Shown one piece after another: positions 25,732 to 34,834 of a stretch of 64,000 nucleotides of DNA. The stretch is from Ruminococcus sp. zg-924 (GTDB lineage: Bacteria; Bacillota; Clostridia; Oscillospirales; Acutalibacteraceae). The notes beneath the pieces were generated by a model. It saw only the letters and a program-made list of their open reading frames with translations. It searched no databases and was not told the DNA's origin. Position numbers and translations under genes: made by a program. The stretch's first letter is position 1. Each line of letters opens with the position of its first letter. The DNA lies in NCBI RefSeq assembly GCF_024433635.1, contig NZ_WNJZ01000008.1:33839-97838 (forward strand), in the 5' to 3' direction.

Positions 25732-28700
25732 TCGTCATCGTCATCCTTTTTGCGCTTGATTGCCATAATCCCGACAGAGACAAGCCCGCCCAGGGCAACG
25801 GCTCCCAAGCCGATCCAGAAACCGAGATTGCTGTTATCTCCGGTCTGCGGAACATCGGGAGTCGGCGGAATAAGCTTCACGGTCTGACTGTCATCCTCAA
25901 TATCCGCATGGACAGCGATCTCCACGCTGTCACGGGAAACGGATTCAAACACAACAACTTCCGCCTGCTTGGTGATGCCGCCGGCGTCGAAGGTAAAGGT
26001 CATCTTTACCTCTCCGTCTGCCGTTTCAGGCTTAAAGGTATAGGTGCTGCGGATTTGCTCACCATTCACTGTAAACGGCTTTCCCGTAGCCTTATCCATC
26101 AGAATGCCGCTGATCGTGTACTCCTTGCCGGGGGTGAGATTCTTATAGGAAACAATATCATCAATGGTAATCGTGCCTTTGGCGGTAACTTCCTTTTTGC
26201 CATCCACAGAGGCTTTGGTTCCGATCTCCGGTGCCTTGACCTTTACCGTCTGTCCTTCATCCTCAATATCCGCATGGACGGCAAGCTCTTTCCCGTCCTT
26301 GTACAGGCTCTCAAACACCACGATATCGGTATCCGCCTTGATAAACTTGGAATCGAAAATGAATTCGACGGTCGTTTCTCCTGCGGGAGCTTCGGGTGTA
26401 AACACAGTTTCTACATGGATTTCCTCACCGTCAATCACAAGAGGCTTGCCGGTGGATTTATCCATGAGAACACCCTTCAGCACATATTCTTTGCCGGGGA
26501 TAAGGTGCTTGTAGGAGACGGTATCGGTAAGGGTGAATACCTCGGTGGCGCAGATTTCCTTTTCTCCGTCCACAGTTGCCGTTGTCCCGATTTCCGGGAT
26601 ACGGTCGTTGACTACGGTGATTTCAATGATTTCTTCCTCTGCCGTAACCGTAATAGGATAGAGTTCCTCATTGGGGAGGAAGCCCTCGGCAGGCTTCAGT
26701 TCCTTAACCAGCCAATTCCCATAGGGTACATTTTCAAAGGTGAAGATACCGTCCTCACCGGACTCGGCGGTCAGGATTGCGTTTTCCTCCGTGTATTCAG
26801 TTTCATCGGGACGGAACAAACCGAACAGAGCGCCCACGATGGAATTCTCCGTTTCACGGTCGATCTTCAAGCCCTTAACCGTGCCGTAGATGATGTCGTT
26901 TTCAATCGGATCGCCATCATTTGCAGAGAGATTGACAGTTCCCACATCCTGTCCGGCATACGCAAACTCCACAGGATATTTTTCATCCGAGAGAATATAG
27001 TGGCTGTCCACAGCGATTTCCTTGGCATACAGCTTTGTGCCCACAGGAATATCCGATGCAAAGGTAACCTTGCCGTTTTCATCGCAGGATACGATTTCCA
27101 TGAGCCCGTCTGCCGGGATTACGCTGCCGTCTGCGGCGGTGAGATTCTCGGCTGCGAACAGGCCGAACTGCACCGAGAGGATTTCGTTATTAGTTCCGAT
27201 GCCGAAGGTTTCGTCTTTCTCCATGATCTTGGAGAGATCGATCTGCACACGCTGGCGCTCGTTGTAGAAGGAGGCAGCGGTTTCGGTGATCTCGATTTCC
27301 TGTCCGGCGTAGGTGAGCTGCACCGATTTTGTCTCAGGATTCAGCACCATCCCATACGGCGCTTTGATTTCTTTGATTTCATAGCTTCCAAGATACAGCG
27401 GCTCTGTGGTAGCTGCCCCTGTACTGTCCGTTTCTATTGTGGCTGTGACTTCACCCTTGCTGTATCGCAGCGTACCGTCCGGCGTGATGATATCCTCTGC
27501 GGCGGTGATTTCATAGACAGCCCCGGCAAGCCCTGCCGAAGCATAAACCGGCTGGTACAGACCGTCCGCTTCTGTAACGGAAGAGAATACTTCGCCGGAT
27601 TTGGATACCGTGATTGTGCCTTTTTGCGGCATATTCGGGCGTTCAACCTTAACGATTGTTACAGCGTTTTCCTCAGTAGACGCATCTTCTGTGATATCGA
27701 AATACACAGGATCGCTGTTCAGCACATAACCGTAAGGTGCGGACACTTCCACCAGCGAATAGCCCGTGCCATAATCCAGCACTTCCGGCGTGATGAGCGT
27801 ACCATCCGCTGTGGTATAGAAGGTATCGATGGTAGTGATTTCCGGGTAAGTGAAGGTCATCTCCACCTTATTGCCGCTGGGATCATAAATCTGAAAACCG
27901 GCGCCCGCATAAGGAATGTTCTTTCCGGTTTCCGCATCTGTTTTAATCACCTTAACATACGCCTTGAAAGGGGCGTTGTTGATGAGGAAGCGATAGGTTT
28001 CGCCATCCTTGCTTACGAACACATCAAAGGCGTCCATCAATTCCTTGCCGTCCCAGCCTTTTGTCTGTCTGACGGTATAAATGCCGTAGGGCAGGAGCTT
28101 GGTTTCCGCAAAGCCGTTTTCATCGCACACGAGATAGTCGCGCTCAGATTCCTTTGCGTTTTCATAGCTACCGGAGGCTTTGAGGAACACCTCAAATTCC
28201 GCGCCTGCTTCGGGTGTTTCAATCTGCGTTTCGCCATCGTCGCAATGCTTAATGACAGCGATTTTGCCGGTCATGACGGTTTCCAGTGCGTCAAGGGCAG
28301 CGCTGTTGTATTCCACCTCGTATAGCTTTGGCTCCACGCCGATATGCTGGGTATCGCCGTTTAGCAGATAGCCCTCGGACGGATTCAGTTCCCGCAGGCT
28401 CCAATCCGAATCGCAGATATAATACTTGGTGGTAAACTGCCCATTCTCGTCGGTTGTATAGGAGTCGATGAGCTGATTGCCCTTAAAAATACCGTATTCC
28501 GCACCGGCGAGGCTTGCATCGCCCTGTGTGGTTCCTGCTTCGGAATCGCTCTTGGTGACGGTGAGCTGCCATTTCTTGAGAATGTTATCAAAGGATTTCT
28601 CCGTTACCTTATTCCATTCGATGGCTGCCGTCTGCTTGTCCGGCACCACATAGCGAATGGCGGTATCCATTTCTTCCAGCACATAAGCGGAACCGATGAG

Positions 28701-30119
28701 GACATCCCGGAAATACGCCTTGCCTGTACTGTCGGTCACGGCGTATTCGTCTACCGCAAGCCCGCTGTAAGAGGTGCCGGAAAGGTGGAATCTCACGCCA
28801 TCGTTCAGACCGTCCTCAGAGGTTTTGGTTACGGTGAGATCGCCGCGCTTCAAAACATTGTTAAAGGTGACGGTAGCCGTCTGTCCGCTGACCACAGTGA
28901 CGCGGCGGGTTTCCTGCGGCTCATATCTGTCCTCAGTAAGCTCTGTTACGGTATAAATACCGGGCATGAGGTTATCGATCTGAATCTGACCGCCGTTTTT
29001 CGTCTGAACGGTCTTATCGATGCCATTGCCCTGCACATGGAAATTGATCCCGTCCACCTTGCCGTCCTCGGAGGTTTTTACGATTTTGGCGGAGCCGTAG
29101 GATACCTTCACATTCAGGAATCCCTTCACGGGATCGCTGACGGACTCGGCATAAGTGATCAAATCCTGCAAGGTAGAATGACCGGGCAGATAGTGACCGT
29201 CTGTCCAGGTGATGATCCCGCGCCGCTGGGAGTTTTTCTTTTCTGCTGTAATGCTCACAGCAGAGGCAGGCGCAGTTTTGGCTGTGATTGTGAGCTTGTT
29301 GCCGCTGACCGAAAAGCTCAAGCCGCTGCCGCTGAAGCTGTAATTGCCAAGAACATTGTTGGTATCCGTCAGCGTTGCCGTATACTCGCTGCCGTTCCAC
29401 GCAAGCTCGATATTCTGCGCCCTGCCAGCGGTCTTGCTCATGAAGCTGGGCAGCTTGGAATGCTTTTGAACGCTGCTTTCAATGCTGTTGTAGTAGCTGA
29501 AAATCTTAGCGCGCAGCGGATGAGCATCGCTGATCTGATCTGCCACGGCGTCGTAGCTGCCGGTATCTACATGATTAAAATCCGAATCGCGCTCTCCCAC
29601 AACGGTTTCCCAAACAAGCAGCTGGGTTGCCACCGCATAGGCCAGCTTGTCGCCGCCCTCATTCTGACTTCTCCACGAAGTGGAGATGCTGCCGGTATAT
29701 CCGTACTGCATGATTCTGCCGACGAAGGCTTTGATTTCATAGGGCGCGATGGTTTTGTTATAGTCGGAGGGATAGTTCTCCCAAAAATCCTCGCCCCATT
29801 TTGTCAGCACATCGCCGTTGTCCAGGGGTACGCCGGGTTCGATGCAATAGCAGATTTTAGCCTCATACGATCCAATCGCATGGATGGTGGTATAGATAGT
29901 ACTGCCGGAAGACCAGCCGTTCATATATTGGAGATTCCCATGTCCCCATGTGCCGCTGTAATCGAGATTGGCGTCCCCGTCACGGGGATAGGAGATGAGG
30001 ACAGCCTCATCCGTTTCCGATGCTGCGAAAGCAGTGGTTGTGCCGATCCCCATAAAGGTGGAAAAGCACAGAAGCACCGCTATGAGCATGGAGAGACTTC
30101 GTTTGATTTTTGTTTTCAT
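25728..30119 (-). CDS. Giant VaFE/SpaA surface adhesin with VPQTG sorting signal
   Basis: A 1463-residue wall-anchored protein. Order: signal peptide (to about residue 33); a thioester-like domain with Cys in KICYCIEPG and a TQ motif in AVATQLLVWE; about seven SpaA-type isopeptide Ig domains; two VaFE repeats (e.g. VVFESLYKDGKELAVHADIED); VPQTG sorting motif, hydrophobic span and DDDDE tail. Thioester and isopeptide domains of this kind form covalent links to surfaces and within the stalk. With the sortase in the same operon it is a likely mating-aggregation or host-adhesion factor. Start at 30119 follows AAAGGAG. Confidence 0.93.
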   Translation of the reverse strand: MKTKIKRSLSMLIAVLLCFSTFMGIGTTTAFAASETDEAVLISYPRDGDANLDYSGTWGHGNLQYMNGWSSGSTIYTTIHAIGSYEAKICYCIEPGVPLDNGDVLTKWGEDFWENYPSDYNKTIAPYEIKAFVGRIMQYGYTGSISTSWRSQNEGGDKLAYAVATQLLVWETVVGERDSDFNHVDTGSYDAVADQISDAHPLRAKIFSYYNSIESSVQKHSKLPSFMSKTAGRAQNIELAWNGSEYTATLTDTNNVLGNYSFSGSGLSFSVSGNKLTITAKTAPASAVSITAEKKNSQRRGIITWTDGHYLPGHSTLQDLITYAESVSDPVKGFLNVKVSYGSAKIVKTSEDGKVDGINFHVQGNGIDKTVQTKNGGQIQIDNLMPGIYTVTELTEDRYEPQETRRVTVVSGQTATVTFNNVLKRGDLTVTKTSEDGLNDGVRFHLSGTSYSGLAVDEYAVTDSTGKAYFRDVLIGSAYVLEEMDTAIRYVVPDKQTAAIEWNKVTEKSFDNILKKWQLTVTKSDSEAGTTQGDASLAGAEYGIFKGNQLIDSYTTDENGQFTTKYYICDSDWSLRELNPSEGYLLNGDTQHIGVEPKLYEVEYNSAALDALETVMTGKIAVIKHCDDGETQIETPEAGAEFEVFLKASGSYENAKESERDYLVCDENGFAETKLLPYGIYTVRQTKGWDGKELMDAFDVFVSKDGETYRFLINNAPFKAYVKVIKTDAETGKNIPYAGAGFQIYDPSGNKVEMTFTYPEITTIDTFYTTADGTLITPEVLDYGTGYSLVEVSAPYGYVLNSDPVYFDITEDASTEENAVTIVKVERPNMPQKGTITVSKSGEVFSSVTEADGLYQPVYASAGLAGAVYEITAAEDIITPDGTLRYSKGEVTATIETDSTGAATTEPLYLGSYEIKEIKAPYGMVLNPETKSVQLTYAGQEIEITETAASFYNERQRVQIDLSKIMEKDETFGIGTNNEILSVQFGLFAAENLTAADGSVIPADGLMEIVSCDENGKVTFASDIPVGTKLYAKEIAVDSHYILSDEKYPVEFAYAGQDVGTVNLSANDGDPIENDIIYGTVKGLKIDRETENSIVGALFGLFRPDETEYTEENAILTAESGEDGIFTFENVPYGNWLVKELKPAEGFLPNEELYPITVTAEEEIIEITVVNDRIPEIGTTATVDGEKEICATEVFTLTDTVSYKHLIPGKEYVLKGVLMDKSTGKPLVIDGEEIHVETVFTPEAPAGETTVEFIFDSKFIKADTDIVVFESLYKDGKELAVHADIEDEGQTVKVKAPEIGTKASVDGKKEVTAKGTITIDDIVSYKNLTPGKEYTISGILMDKATGKPFTVNGEQIRSTYTFKPETADGEVKMTFTFDAGGITKQAEVVVFESVSRDSVEIAVHADIEDDSQTVKLIPPTPDVPQTGDNSNLGFWIGLGAVALGGLVSVGIMAIKRKKDDDDE

Positions 30120-30144
30120 ATTGTAAAGGCTCCTTTCAGACAAA

Positions 30145-30174
30145 CAAAAAGCACACCGTTTTTCACGATGTGCC
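30145..30174 (-). terminator. Internal intrinsic terminator before the adhesin
   Basis: On the minus strand arms 30166-30173 and 30151-30158 (one G-U pair) are followed by TTTTTG. An outer pair, CAGACAA (30175-30181) with TTGTCTG (30137-30143), embraces the T-run and lies next to the adhesin ribosome site. It would end the lipoprotein transcript or attenuate the adhesin gene. Confidence 0.7.
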
Positions 30175-30197
30175 TTGTCTGCGTATTTGGTTTTGAT

Positions 30198-30944
30198 TTA
30201 TGCGTAGCCGATATAGATGTCCCACGAGGTGTCTGTTCTCGGCTCCGCCCATATCCACACAGCCGTGATATCCTCATCGCGGCTGTACTTATCCAGCATC
30301 CCGCACAGATCCCGTTCCAGATACTTGCTGTTTGCACTGGCGATGATGGGATTGTCCCAGCAGGAGACTGCCTCGCTGTCCAGCTCCAGCCCGATGCTCT
30401 GTGCATAGCTTTTTGCGTAGGACACCCAATAGCTTACATCGAACTCCGGCTGGACAGGCTGGGTGGGTTCCGGTTCCGTAGGAATCGGCTCCGGCTCGGT
30501 GGGGACAGGCTCCGGTTTCTGCGGCGCAGATTCCGTTGGCTTACTCGGTTCAGCAGGAGCTGGCTCCGGTTCGGGCGGTGCCGGCGGCTGCGTTTGTGCA
30601 GCAGGCGGTTCCTGCGGCTGTTGCGCCTCGGTGGGTTCAGCAGGCTTTTGCGGTTCCGTCTGTACGGGTGGCTTGGTCTGCTCCGGAGCAGGTTCTGACT
30701 CCGATTTTTCTTTTTCTGCCGGCTGCTGTGGTTCGGATACAGAGGATTCTGCGGGTGGTTCCGATTCTTTCGGTGCAGTTGGTTCGGCAGAGATGACATC
30801 GCTCGTATCAGTGCCCGATATATCATCTGCCGTGACCGTACTGTCGGAAACGGATTCTGCCGGTGGCTTTGGCTGGTTTCCACATCCGGCAAGTCCCGAT
30901 ATAAGGAGTCCGCATAAAATTGCGGCTATCAGTTGTTTTTTCAT
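30198..30944 (-). CDS. Proline-rich lipoprotein
   Basis: A 248-residue lipoprotein. The signal peptide ends in lipobox LAGC (Cys at residue 21). Residues about 30-165 are a Pro/Glu/Thr/Gln-rich spacer with imperfect PTEPEP-type repeats, as used to cross the cell wall. The last ~80 residues form a small globular domain (FDVSYWVSYAKSYAQSIGLELD to DTSWDIYIGYA) that I do not recognise. Encoded next to the adhesin, so a surface role in mating is likely. It has its own upstream promoter-like site. Confidence 0.8.
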   Translation of the reverse strand: MKKQLIAAILCGLLISGLAGCGNQPKPPAESVSDSTVTADDISGTDTSDVISAEPTAPKESEPPAESSVSEPQQPAEKEKSESEPAPEQTKPPVQTEPQKPAEPTEAQQPQEPPAAQTQPPAPPEPEPAPAEPSKPTESAPQKPEPVPTEPEPIPTEPEPTQPVQPEFDVSYWVSYAKSYAQSIGLELDSEAVSCWDNPIIASANSKYLERDLCGMLDKYSRDEDITAVWIWAEPRTDTSWDIYIGYA

Positions 30945-30968
30945 GGGAGATCACCTTCCTTCACCACA

Positions 30969-30996
30969 AGCATACCAAAAGAATTTCAAAAGTCCA
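30969..30996 (-). promoter_or_regulatory. Internal ICE promoter, TGGACT-16-TATGCT
   Basis: On the minus strand TGGACT (30991-30996) and TATGCT (30969-30974), spacing 16 bp, stand before the lipoprotein gene. The sequence just upstream (CAGAAAAACGC) resembles that at 25036-25050, and a stem-loop is formed with AAAAGTTCAG further upstream. Confidence 0.5.
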
Positions 30997-31024
30997 GCGT
31001 TTTTCTGAACTTTTCAAAGAAAAG

Positions 31025-31411
31025 TCACATAGTCGGTACTGCTCCTTGTTCCTCGCTCTCAGATTCTCCTGCCGCCTCGTCCTGCTGTTCGGCAAGCGCC
31101 TGTTCATAGGCGTTCATGACCTTTTCGTTCAGCTCATTCCTTGCCTCGGCAGTCACGGCATGAAAAATATCGCTGTATTTCGTATTGCCGCTTCCGTCCT
31201 TATGACTGCTTTGCGGCATAGCGACAAACATCCCTTTCTGCGAATCCACCACACGGATGCCGTGAATGGCAAAGGCGCCGCCGATATTGGCGCTGGCAAA
31301 CGCCTTGATATTGCTGCCCTCGTAATCATTCAGCCTGTCGATCCGCACCTGAATGGACGGATTCTTTTGCTTTTGCCCCTTACCCGGAGCTGCCTGTTTC
31401 TTTGCTGCCAT
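31025..31411 (-). CDS. SpoVG-like protein
   Basis: A 128-residue protein with a SpoVG-type core: NIKAFASANIGGAFAIHGIRVVDSQKGMFVAMPQ is the family signature. SpoVG proteins bind nucleic acids and regulate gene expression; ICE copies are common and have a Lys/Gln-rich N-terminus as here. The C-terminal ~25 residues are acidic and end EEQGAVPTM. A decayed relative lies at 62980-63319 beside the rRNA operon. Confidence 0.88.
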   Translation of the reverse strand: MAAKKQAAPGKGQKQKNPSIQVRIDRLNDYEGSNIKAFASANIGGAFAIHGIRVVDSQKGMFVAMPQSSHKDGSGNTKYSDIFHAVTAEARNELNEKVMNAYEQALAEQQDEAAGESESEEQGAVPTM

Positions 31412-31429
31412 TTTATATTACCTCCGTTT

Positions 31430-32149
31430 TTACATCATCATGCCGGGGTCTTCAGATTCCTCCGGCGGCTGAAGCTCGTTCAGCTTTTCTCTCGCCCAAT
31501 CGGGCAGATATTCATCCTTCAGGATTCCGGCGAAGTCCTCACGGTAAAAGTGGGTATCCTCACCGTCCTTCAGAAACTTGCCGAACACCTTGCGGCCTCG
31601 GCTGTTCGGTCTGCAGCCGAATCCGCCGTCTGCAAGGAACAACTGATCCTCCGGCGTTTTGTATCGGTCTTTGAGTACATCGCCTCGCAGCACCAGCACC
31701 TTGCCTTCATAATCGAGCTGCCCGTCCTTTTCCGATTCACAGTGGGAAGCGTCAAACAAACCAAGCGCCCGCCATGCTCTGCGGACTTGATTTGTAAAAA
31801 TGTCCGTCAGTCCCGGATGCGCCTCCACGCAAAAGTGCCAGCGGACATCGTCTTTGGGGATATAAAAGCCCTTTGCCCAAGCCTTGTTTTCCTGACTGAA
31901 CCGGCCGTCATCTCTTTTCTCCTGAATGGTATTGGCAAGCACCCAATTTACACGGTCAAAGCCGTATCGGTCGATAATCAGTTTGGTGCAGTCATCCAAT
32001 CTGTTGTCATGATAGTTTTCGTTAATGGCGCGTTCAATCGCTCTTGCGCAGTCGCAGTTTTCCCTGTAGCTTTCCTGCCAGAGATCACGCTCATTGCTGC
32101 GGACAGCGTAATCCAGCGACCACATATACAGCGGTTTATGCTCAGACAC
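31430..32149 (-). CDS. DUF3849-domain protein with acidic-Met tail
   Basis: A 239-residue soluble protein. The N-terminus (KPLYMWSLDYAVRSNERDLWQESYRENCDCARAIERAI) matches DUF3849, found almost only in Firmicutes conjugative elements. The middle contains VRWHFCVEAHPGLTDIFTNQVRRAW, a second conserved block. Function unknown. It ends ESEDPGMMM; the ribosome site of the next gene lies after the stop, so the Met run is not a by-product of that site. Confidence 0.8.
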   Translation of the reverse strand: MSEHKPLYMWSLDYAVRSNERDLWQESYRENCDCARAIERAINENYHDNRLDDCTKLIIDRYGFDRVNWVLANTIQEKRDDGRFSQENKAWAKGFYIPKDDVRWHFCVEAHPGLTDIFTNQVRRAWRALGLFDASHCESEKDGQLDYEGKVLVLRGDVLKDRYKTPEDQLFLADGGFGCRPNSRGRKVFGKFLKDGEDTHFYREDFAGILKDEYLPDWAREKLNELQPPEESEDPGMMM

Positions 32150-32438
32150 TCTGCGTACCTCCTTGCTTCTCTGCCCACTTGATCGACAGATGGACGAGTG
32201 CGGCTCTCTGCTGTTCCTCTGAGAGTCCGTTCAAAAAATCAAAGAGCGTTACCTCGTCGTTCTGCGCGGCGGGCTGCGCTCCTTTGCAGTTATCGCAGAT
32301 TTTCTCACGCTTGACAACCACGGTTCTGCCATCACCCGATTCGGCAAAGGACAGCACATCGTTATACGAAAATCCCACACGCTGCCGGATTTCATAGGGA
32401 ATCGTAATCCTTCCTCGTTTTCCGAGAATTCTGAACAT
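32142..32438 (-). CDS. AbrB/SpoVT-type DNA-binding protein
   Basis: A 98-residue protein with an N-terminal swapped-hairpin AbrB domain (MFRILGKRGRITIPYEIRQRVGFSYNDVLSF) and a C-terminal extension with a CxxC pair (CDNC) and a helical region. It probably regulates the transfer operon. ATG lies one base after the stop of the Cys-rich gene, showing coupling. The 24 residues of longer frame upstream overlap that gene and lack support. Confidence 0.85.
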   Translation of the reverse strand: MFRILGKRGRITIPYEIRQRVGFSYNDVLSFAESGDGRTVVVKREKICDNCKGAQPAAQNDEVTLFDFLNGLSEEQQRAALVHLSIKWAEKQGGTQSV

Positions 32439-32439
32439 C

Positions 32440-32706
32440 TTATTCACAGCCGAACACCTCCGCTTCATCACAGTCAGCAAAGCAAGGGCAGTTCCCACAG
32501 TCTCCGTCACAGTCGATTTCGCTCATGGGGCAGCTCTCGCAGTCACCGTCACAGATAAAATCTGCCATATCCGCTACATTCTCAATGATAATCCTGCCAT
32601 CTCCGGCGCTTGTCTGAATGACTCCGTCAAGGTCAATGCCGGAGGCAATCAGATCGTCCAGCGGGACAGGCAGCAGCACAAAGTCGCTTATCTCTTTATT
32701 TTGCAT
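32440..32706 (-). CDS. Small Cys-rich AbrB-associated protein
   Basis: An 88-residue protein. The first ~50 residues (VLLPVPLDDLIASGIDLDGVIQTSAGDGRIIIEN) look like a partner of AbrB/SpoVT proteins. The C-terminal part has eight cysteines, including CDGDCESCPMSEIDCDGDCGNCPC, and probably binds a metal. Translationally coupled to the AbrB gene; the start overlaps the Dam stop. Function unknown. Confidence 0.7.
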   Translation of the reverse strand: MQNKEISDFVLLPVPLDDLIASGIDLDGVIQTSAGDGRIIIENVADMADFICDGDCESCPMSEIDCDGDCGNCPCFADCDEAEVFGCE

Positions 32707-33680
32707 GATATAATACACTCCTTTAAGATTTTTTCGTAATCCTGACTTTCACCAAAGCCGTAACCGTCAAACAGTGTAAGCTGCTTTGGCTTTGCGCGTT
32801 CCCGTTCGTACAGATCGTAATTCCCGATGAGCAGCTCCTTGAATTCCTTTCCGGCTTCATACCGCTGTGCCATTGAATGAGTGCGAGAGAAATCGAAGAT
32901 AGAAAAGCCTTCATAAAGCTCCCGTATTTCGGCGCAGTCGTTATAGGAAAGCAGGAACCTGCCGTTTATGGTTTTCAGCGTATCCCGCAGCCGCACATGA
33001 TCCTCCCATCCGAAGCCTACCTCATACATATCCTCGGTGGAAAAATACGGCGGATCGGCATAGAAGAAGGCGTCGGGACGGTCATAGTGCCGGATCAGCG
33101 TTTCGAAATCCTGATTTTCAATCACTACATTTGCCAGCCTGTTCTGCAGCTGTCCGATCAGTCCGAACAGCTTGCGGATATCAAAGGGCTGGGATGCGTA
33201 GGATTTCCCACTGCTGGAATAGCTGTTTCGCAGCAGCTTCAAAAACATAGCGGCCCGGCGGACATCGTAATCCTCGGTAATCCGCAGCCGCAGCTCCTTG
33301 AGTTCCTTTGCTTCGGGAGGGGGAAACAGGATTTCTGTCAGCCTTAGTTCCTCTGAGAGATATCTGTCGTCAAACTGCTCGTTTTCAAAGAATTTGCGTA
33401 TGGCGATGAAATCCTCACGGGAATTGAGATTACAAAAACCAAGCTCACGGATCACCGCCATTGTCCGTGCCTTCATGCATTGGAACAGGTTGGCGAGATT
33501 GCGGTCAAAGTCGTTGTACACCTCAAAGGTACAGGGACAGGGATTTCCCAGCAGTACACTGCCGGAACCGCCGAACACATCGATAAACCGACCGTATTTC
33601 AGCGGAAACAGTGCGTAGAGAATCGGAAGGATGGACGATTTGTTGCCCACCCTCGACACAGGCGTTTTTATGATCATCAC
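32688..33680 (-). CDS. Orphan D12-class DNA adenine methyltransferase
   Basis: A 330-residue Dam-like N6-adenine methyltransferase. The SAM-binding FGGSGSV lies near residue 38 and the catalytic DPPYFS near residue 210, the alpha-type (D12) order. No restriction endonuclease is nearby, so it is an orphan that probably protects ICE DNA from host restriction or regulates expression. Target sequence cannot be inferred. An internal terminator lies just upstream. Confidence 0.92.
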   Translation of the reverse strand: MMIIKTPVSRVGNKSSILPILYALFPLKYGRFIDVFGGSGSVLLGNPCPCTFEVYNDFDRNLANLFQCMKARTMAVIRELGFCNLNSREDFIAIRKFFENEQFDDRYLSEELRLTEILFPPPEAKELKELRLRITEDYDVRRAAMFLKLLRNSYSSSGKSYASQPFDIRKLFGLIGQLQNRLANVVIENQDFETLIRHYDRPDAFFYADPPYFSTEDMYEVGFGWEDHVRLRDTLKTINGRFLLSYNDCAEIRELYEGFSIFDFSRTHSMAQRYEAGKEFKELLIGNYDLYERERAKPKQLTLFDGYGFGESQDYEKILKECIISCKIKR

Positions 33681-33716
33681 CCTCTTTCATAGGGCGGACA
33701 ACCGTTTCAAAGCAAT

Positions 33717-33761
33717 AAAAAAAGCGGTATCAATCATTTGCTCTGAAACGATTGATACCGC
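33717..33761 (-). terminator. Internal intrinsic terminator with loop-complementary partner
   Basis: On the minus strand perfect 12-bp arms (33750-33761 and 33724-33735) are followed by seven T (33717-33723). The loop GTTTCAGAGCAA is complementary to TTGCTTTGAAAC immediately after the T-run over 12 positions with one G-U pair. It stands between the small membrane protein gene and the Dam gene in the same operon. Confidence 0.8.
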
Positions 33762-33769
33762 CGTGCCTG

Positions 33770-33913
33770 TTATTTCTGATTCAGTTTTTCCTTGAGCCTT
33801 CGGATTTCCTGCTCATAATAGCTGATGCGGTTGATCTGCATACAGCAGAGTATACTGATGCCGATGCAGCCGCCAATCAGGATTCCCGTAAACAGCCATG
33901 CAAGCTCGCTCAT
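33770..33913 (-). CDS. 47-residue membrane protein (DUF3789-like)
   Basis: A short gene not obvious from length alone: ATG at 33913 starts one base after the stop of the previous gene, with purine-rich GGGATGGTGATG upstream, and ends TAA at 33770. The product is MSELAWLFTGILIGGCIGIS..., one N-terminal membrane span and a charged C-terminal helix (YYEQEIRRLKEKLNQK). Similar tiny proteins (DUF3789, tentative) occur in many Firmicutes ICEs. The terminator follows within ten bases. Confidence 0.75.
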   Translation of the reverse strand: MSELAWLFTGILIGGCIGISILCCMQINRISYYEQEIRRLKEKLNQK

Positions 33914-33914
33914 T

Positions 33915-34250
33915 CTACATCACCATCCCTTCATCCTCATCTTCACTTGGCAGGTATGCCGTCTGAAAGGCATCCTCGCCAAGCTCCCTCAGCAGCTTGT
34001 TAAAGTCATCGGTGTCATAACAGCTCCGGAATCCAAAATCGGCGCAGTACTGTTCATACTTCGAGACATCCTGACCATCCATAATCATGCTTTCATTGAG
34101 CTGTAACCAGGCCTTTCCTTTTTCCCAGCATACGCAGAGAGAGGTGGGAAAACCGCCTGTCTGATCGCACTGGAAATCCGGCGAGGTGTAGATATCTTCG
34201 GAATCCCTTGTGATTGCTTTGAGCTTTGCCTGAAAATCATTCAGCGTCAT
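33915..34250 (-). CDS. ICE-conserved hypothetical with acidic-Met tail
   Basis: A 111-residue soluble protein. No named domain is recognised; the centre SLCVCWEKGKAWLQLNESMIMDG may be a small beta domain. The tail PSEDEDEGMVM is a textbook example of the acidic-plus-Met ending seen throughout the element. It overlaps the upstream gene by four bases. Confidence 0.7.
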   Translation of the reverse strand: MTLNDFQAKLKAITRDSEDIYTSPDFQCDQTGGFPTSLCVCWEKGKAWLQLNESMIMDGQDVSKYEQYCADFGFRSCYDTDDFNKLLRELGEDAFQTAYLPSEDEDEGMVM

Positions 34251-34834
34251 AATCCCATCTCCATATCTTCATCATAGCTTTGACCGTCATCCACAGAGGT
34301 GATATTCACATATTCTCCTATAATGCTGAGTGCTTCGGAGTAGCTGCCCGCCGTTTCTGTAATGCGGCTGCACATCTCAGTTGCCTGTTCGGACATCCCG
34401 TTTTGCTGCAGTGTCCTCGATGCAATCCCCATGAGATTGAAGATATTCCCGTCCTGCCCGATGAGAGGACAGTCGGGCTTCTGCGCCTCCTGCACGCTGT
34501 CAATAAAGCCTCCAAGCTTATAGGGAACATAGTCTGAAAGCCATGTTCCGCCAAAGTCCTGATGTGTCTGCAGCCGCCACATGGCGAGCCTGCCAACATC
34601 CAGTTTGACATCTTCAGAAAAGGGGAACATGAGGCAGGTCAGTCCGTCATGTTCAAAGGCGGAGCAGTTTTCAGCTTTGAATTTTGTTCCTTCGAGCAAA
34701 ATACCGGATTCCGTGAACAGATCATTGATACCGTCTACCCATTCGTCAAGGTTTCCGCCGCAGCCCTGTAGGATGAGCGCTTCGCTGTCCTTCATCTGTC
34801 TAAGATCATCTGCAGGTATCCCTTTGATGCTCAT
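34247..34834 (-). CDS. ICE-conserved hypothetical with acidic-Met tail
   Basis: A 195-residue soluble protein. CPLIGQDGNIFNLMGIASRTLQQ is a block shared with many phage and ICE proteins of unknown role, followed by SEQATEMCSRI. The C-terminus is SYDEDMEMGL. Overlapping starts and stops with both neighbours show co-translation. Confidence 0.7.
   Translation of the reverse strand: MSIKGIPADDLRQMKDSEALILQGCGGNLDEWVDGINDLFTESGILLEGTKFKAENCSAFEHDGLTCLMFPFSEDVKLDVGRLAMWRLQTHQDFGGTWLSDYVPYKLGGFIDSVQEAQKPDCPLIGQDGNIFNLMGIASRTLQQNGMSEQATEMCSRITETAGSYSEALSIIGEYVNITSVDDGQSYDEDMEMGL

Noticed and set aside
25908..30698. Long plus-strand frames (up to 805 codons) opposite the adhesin gene
   Set aside because: They are antisense shadows of a repetitive, GC-biased gene; no ribosome sites or recognisable domains.
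30920..32182. 420-codon plus-strand frame
   Set aside because: Runs across three well-supported minus-strand genes and their junctions; no domain.
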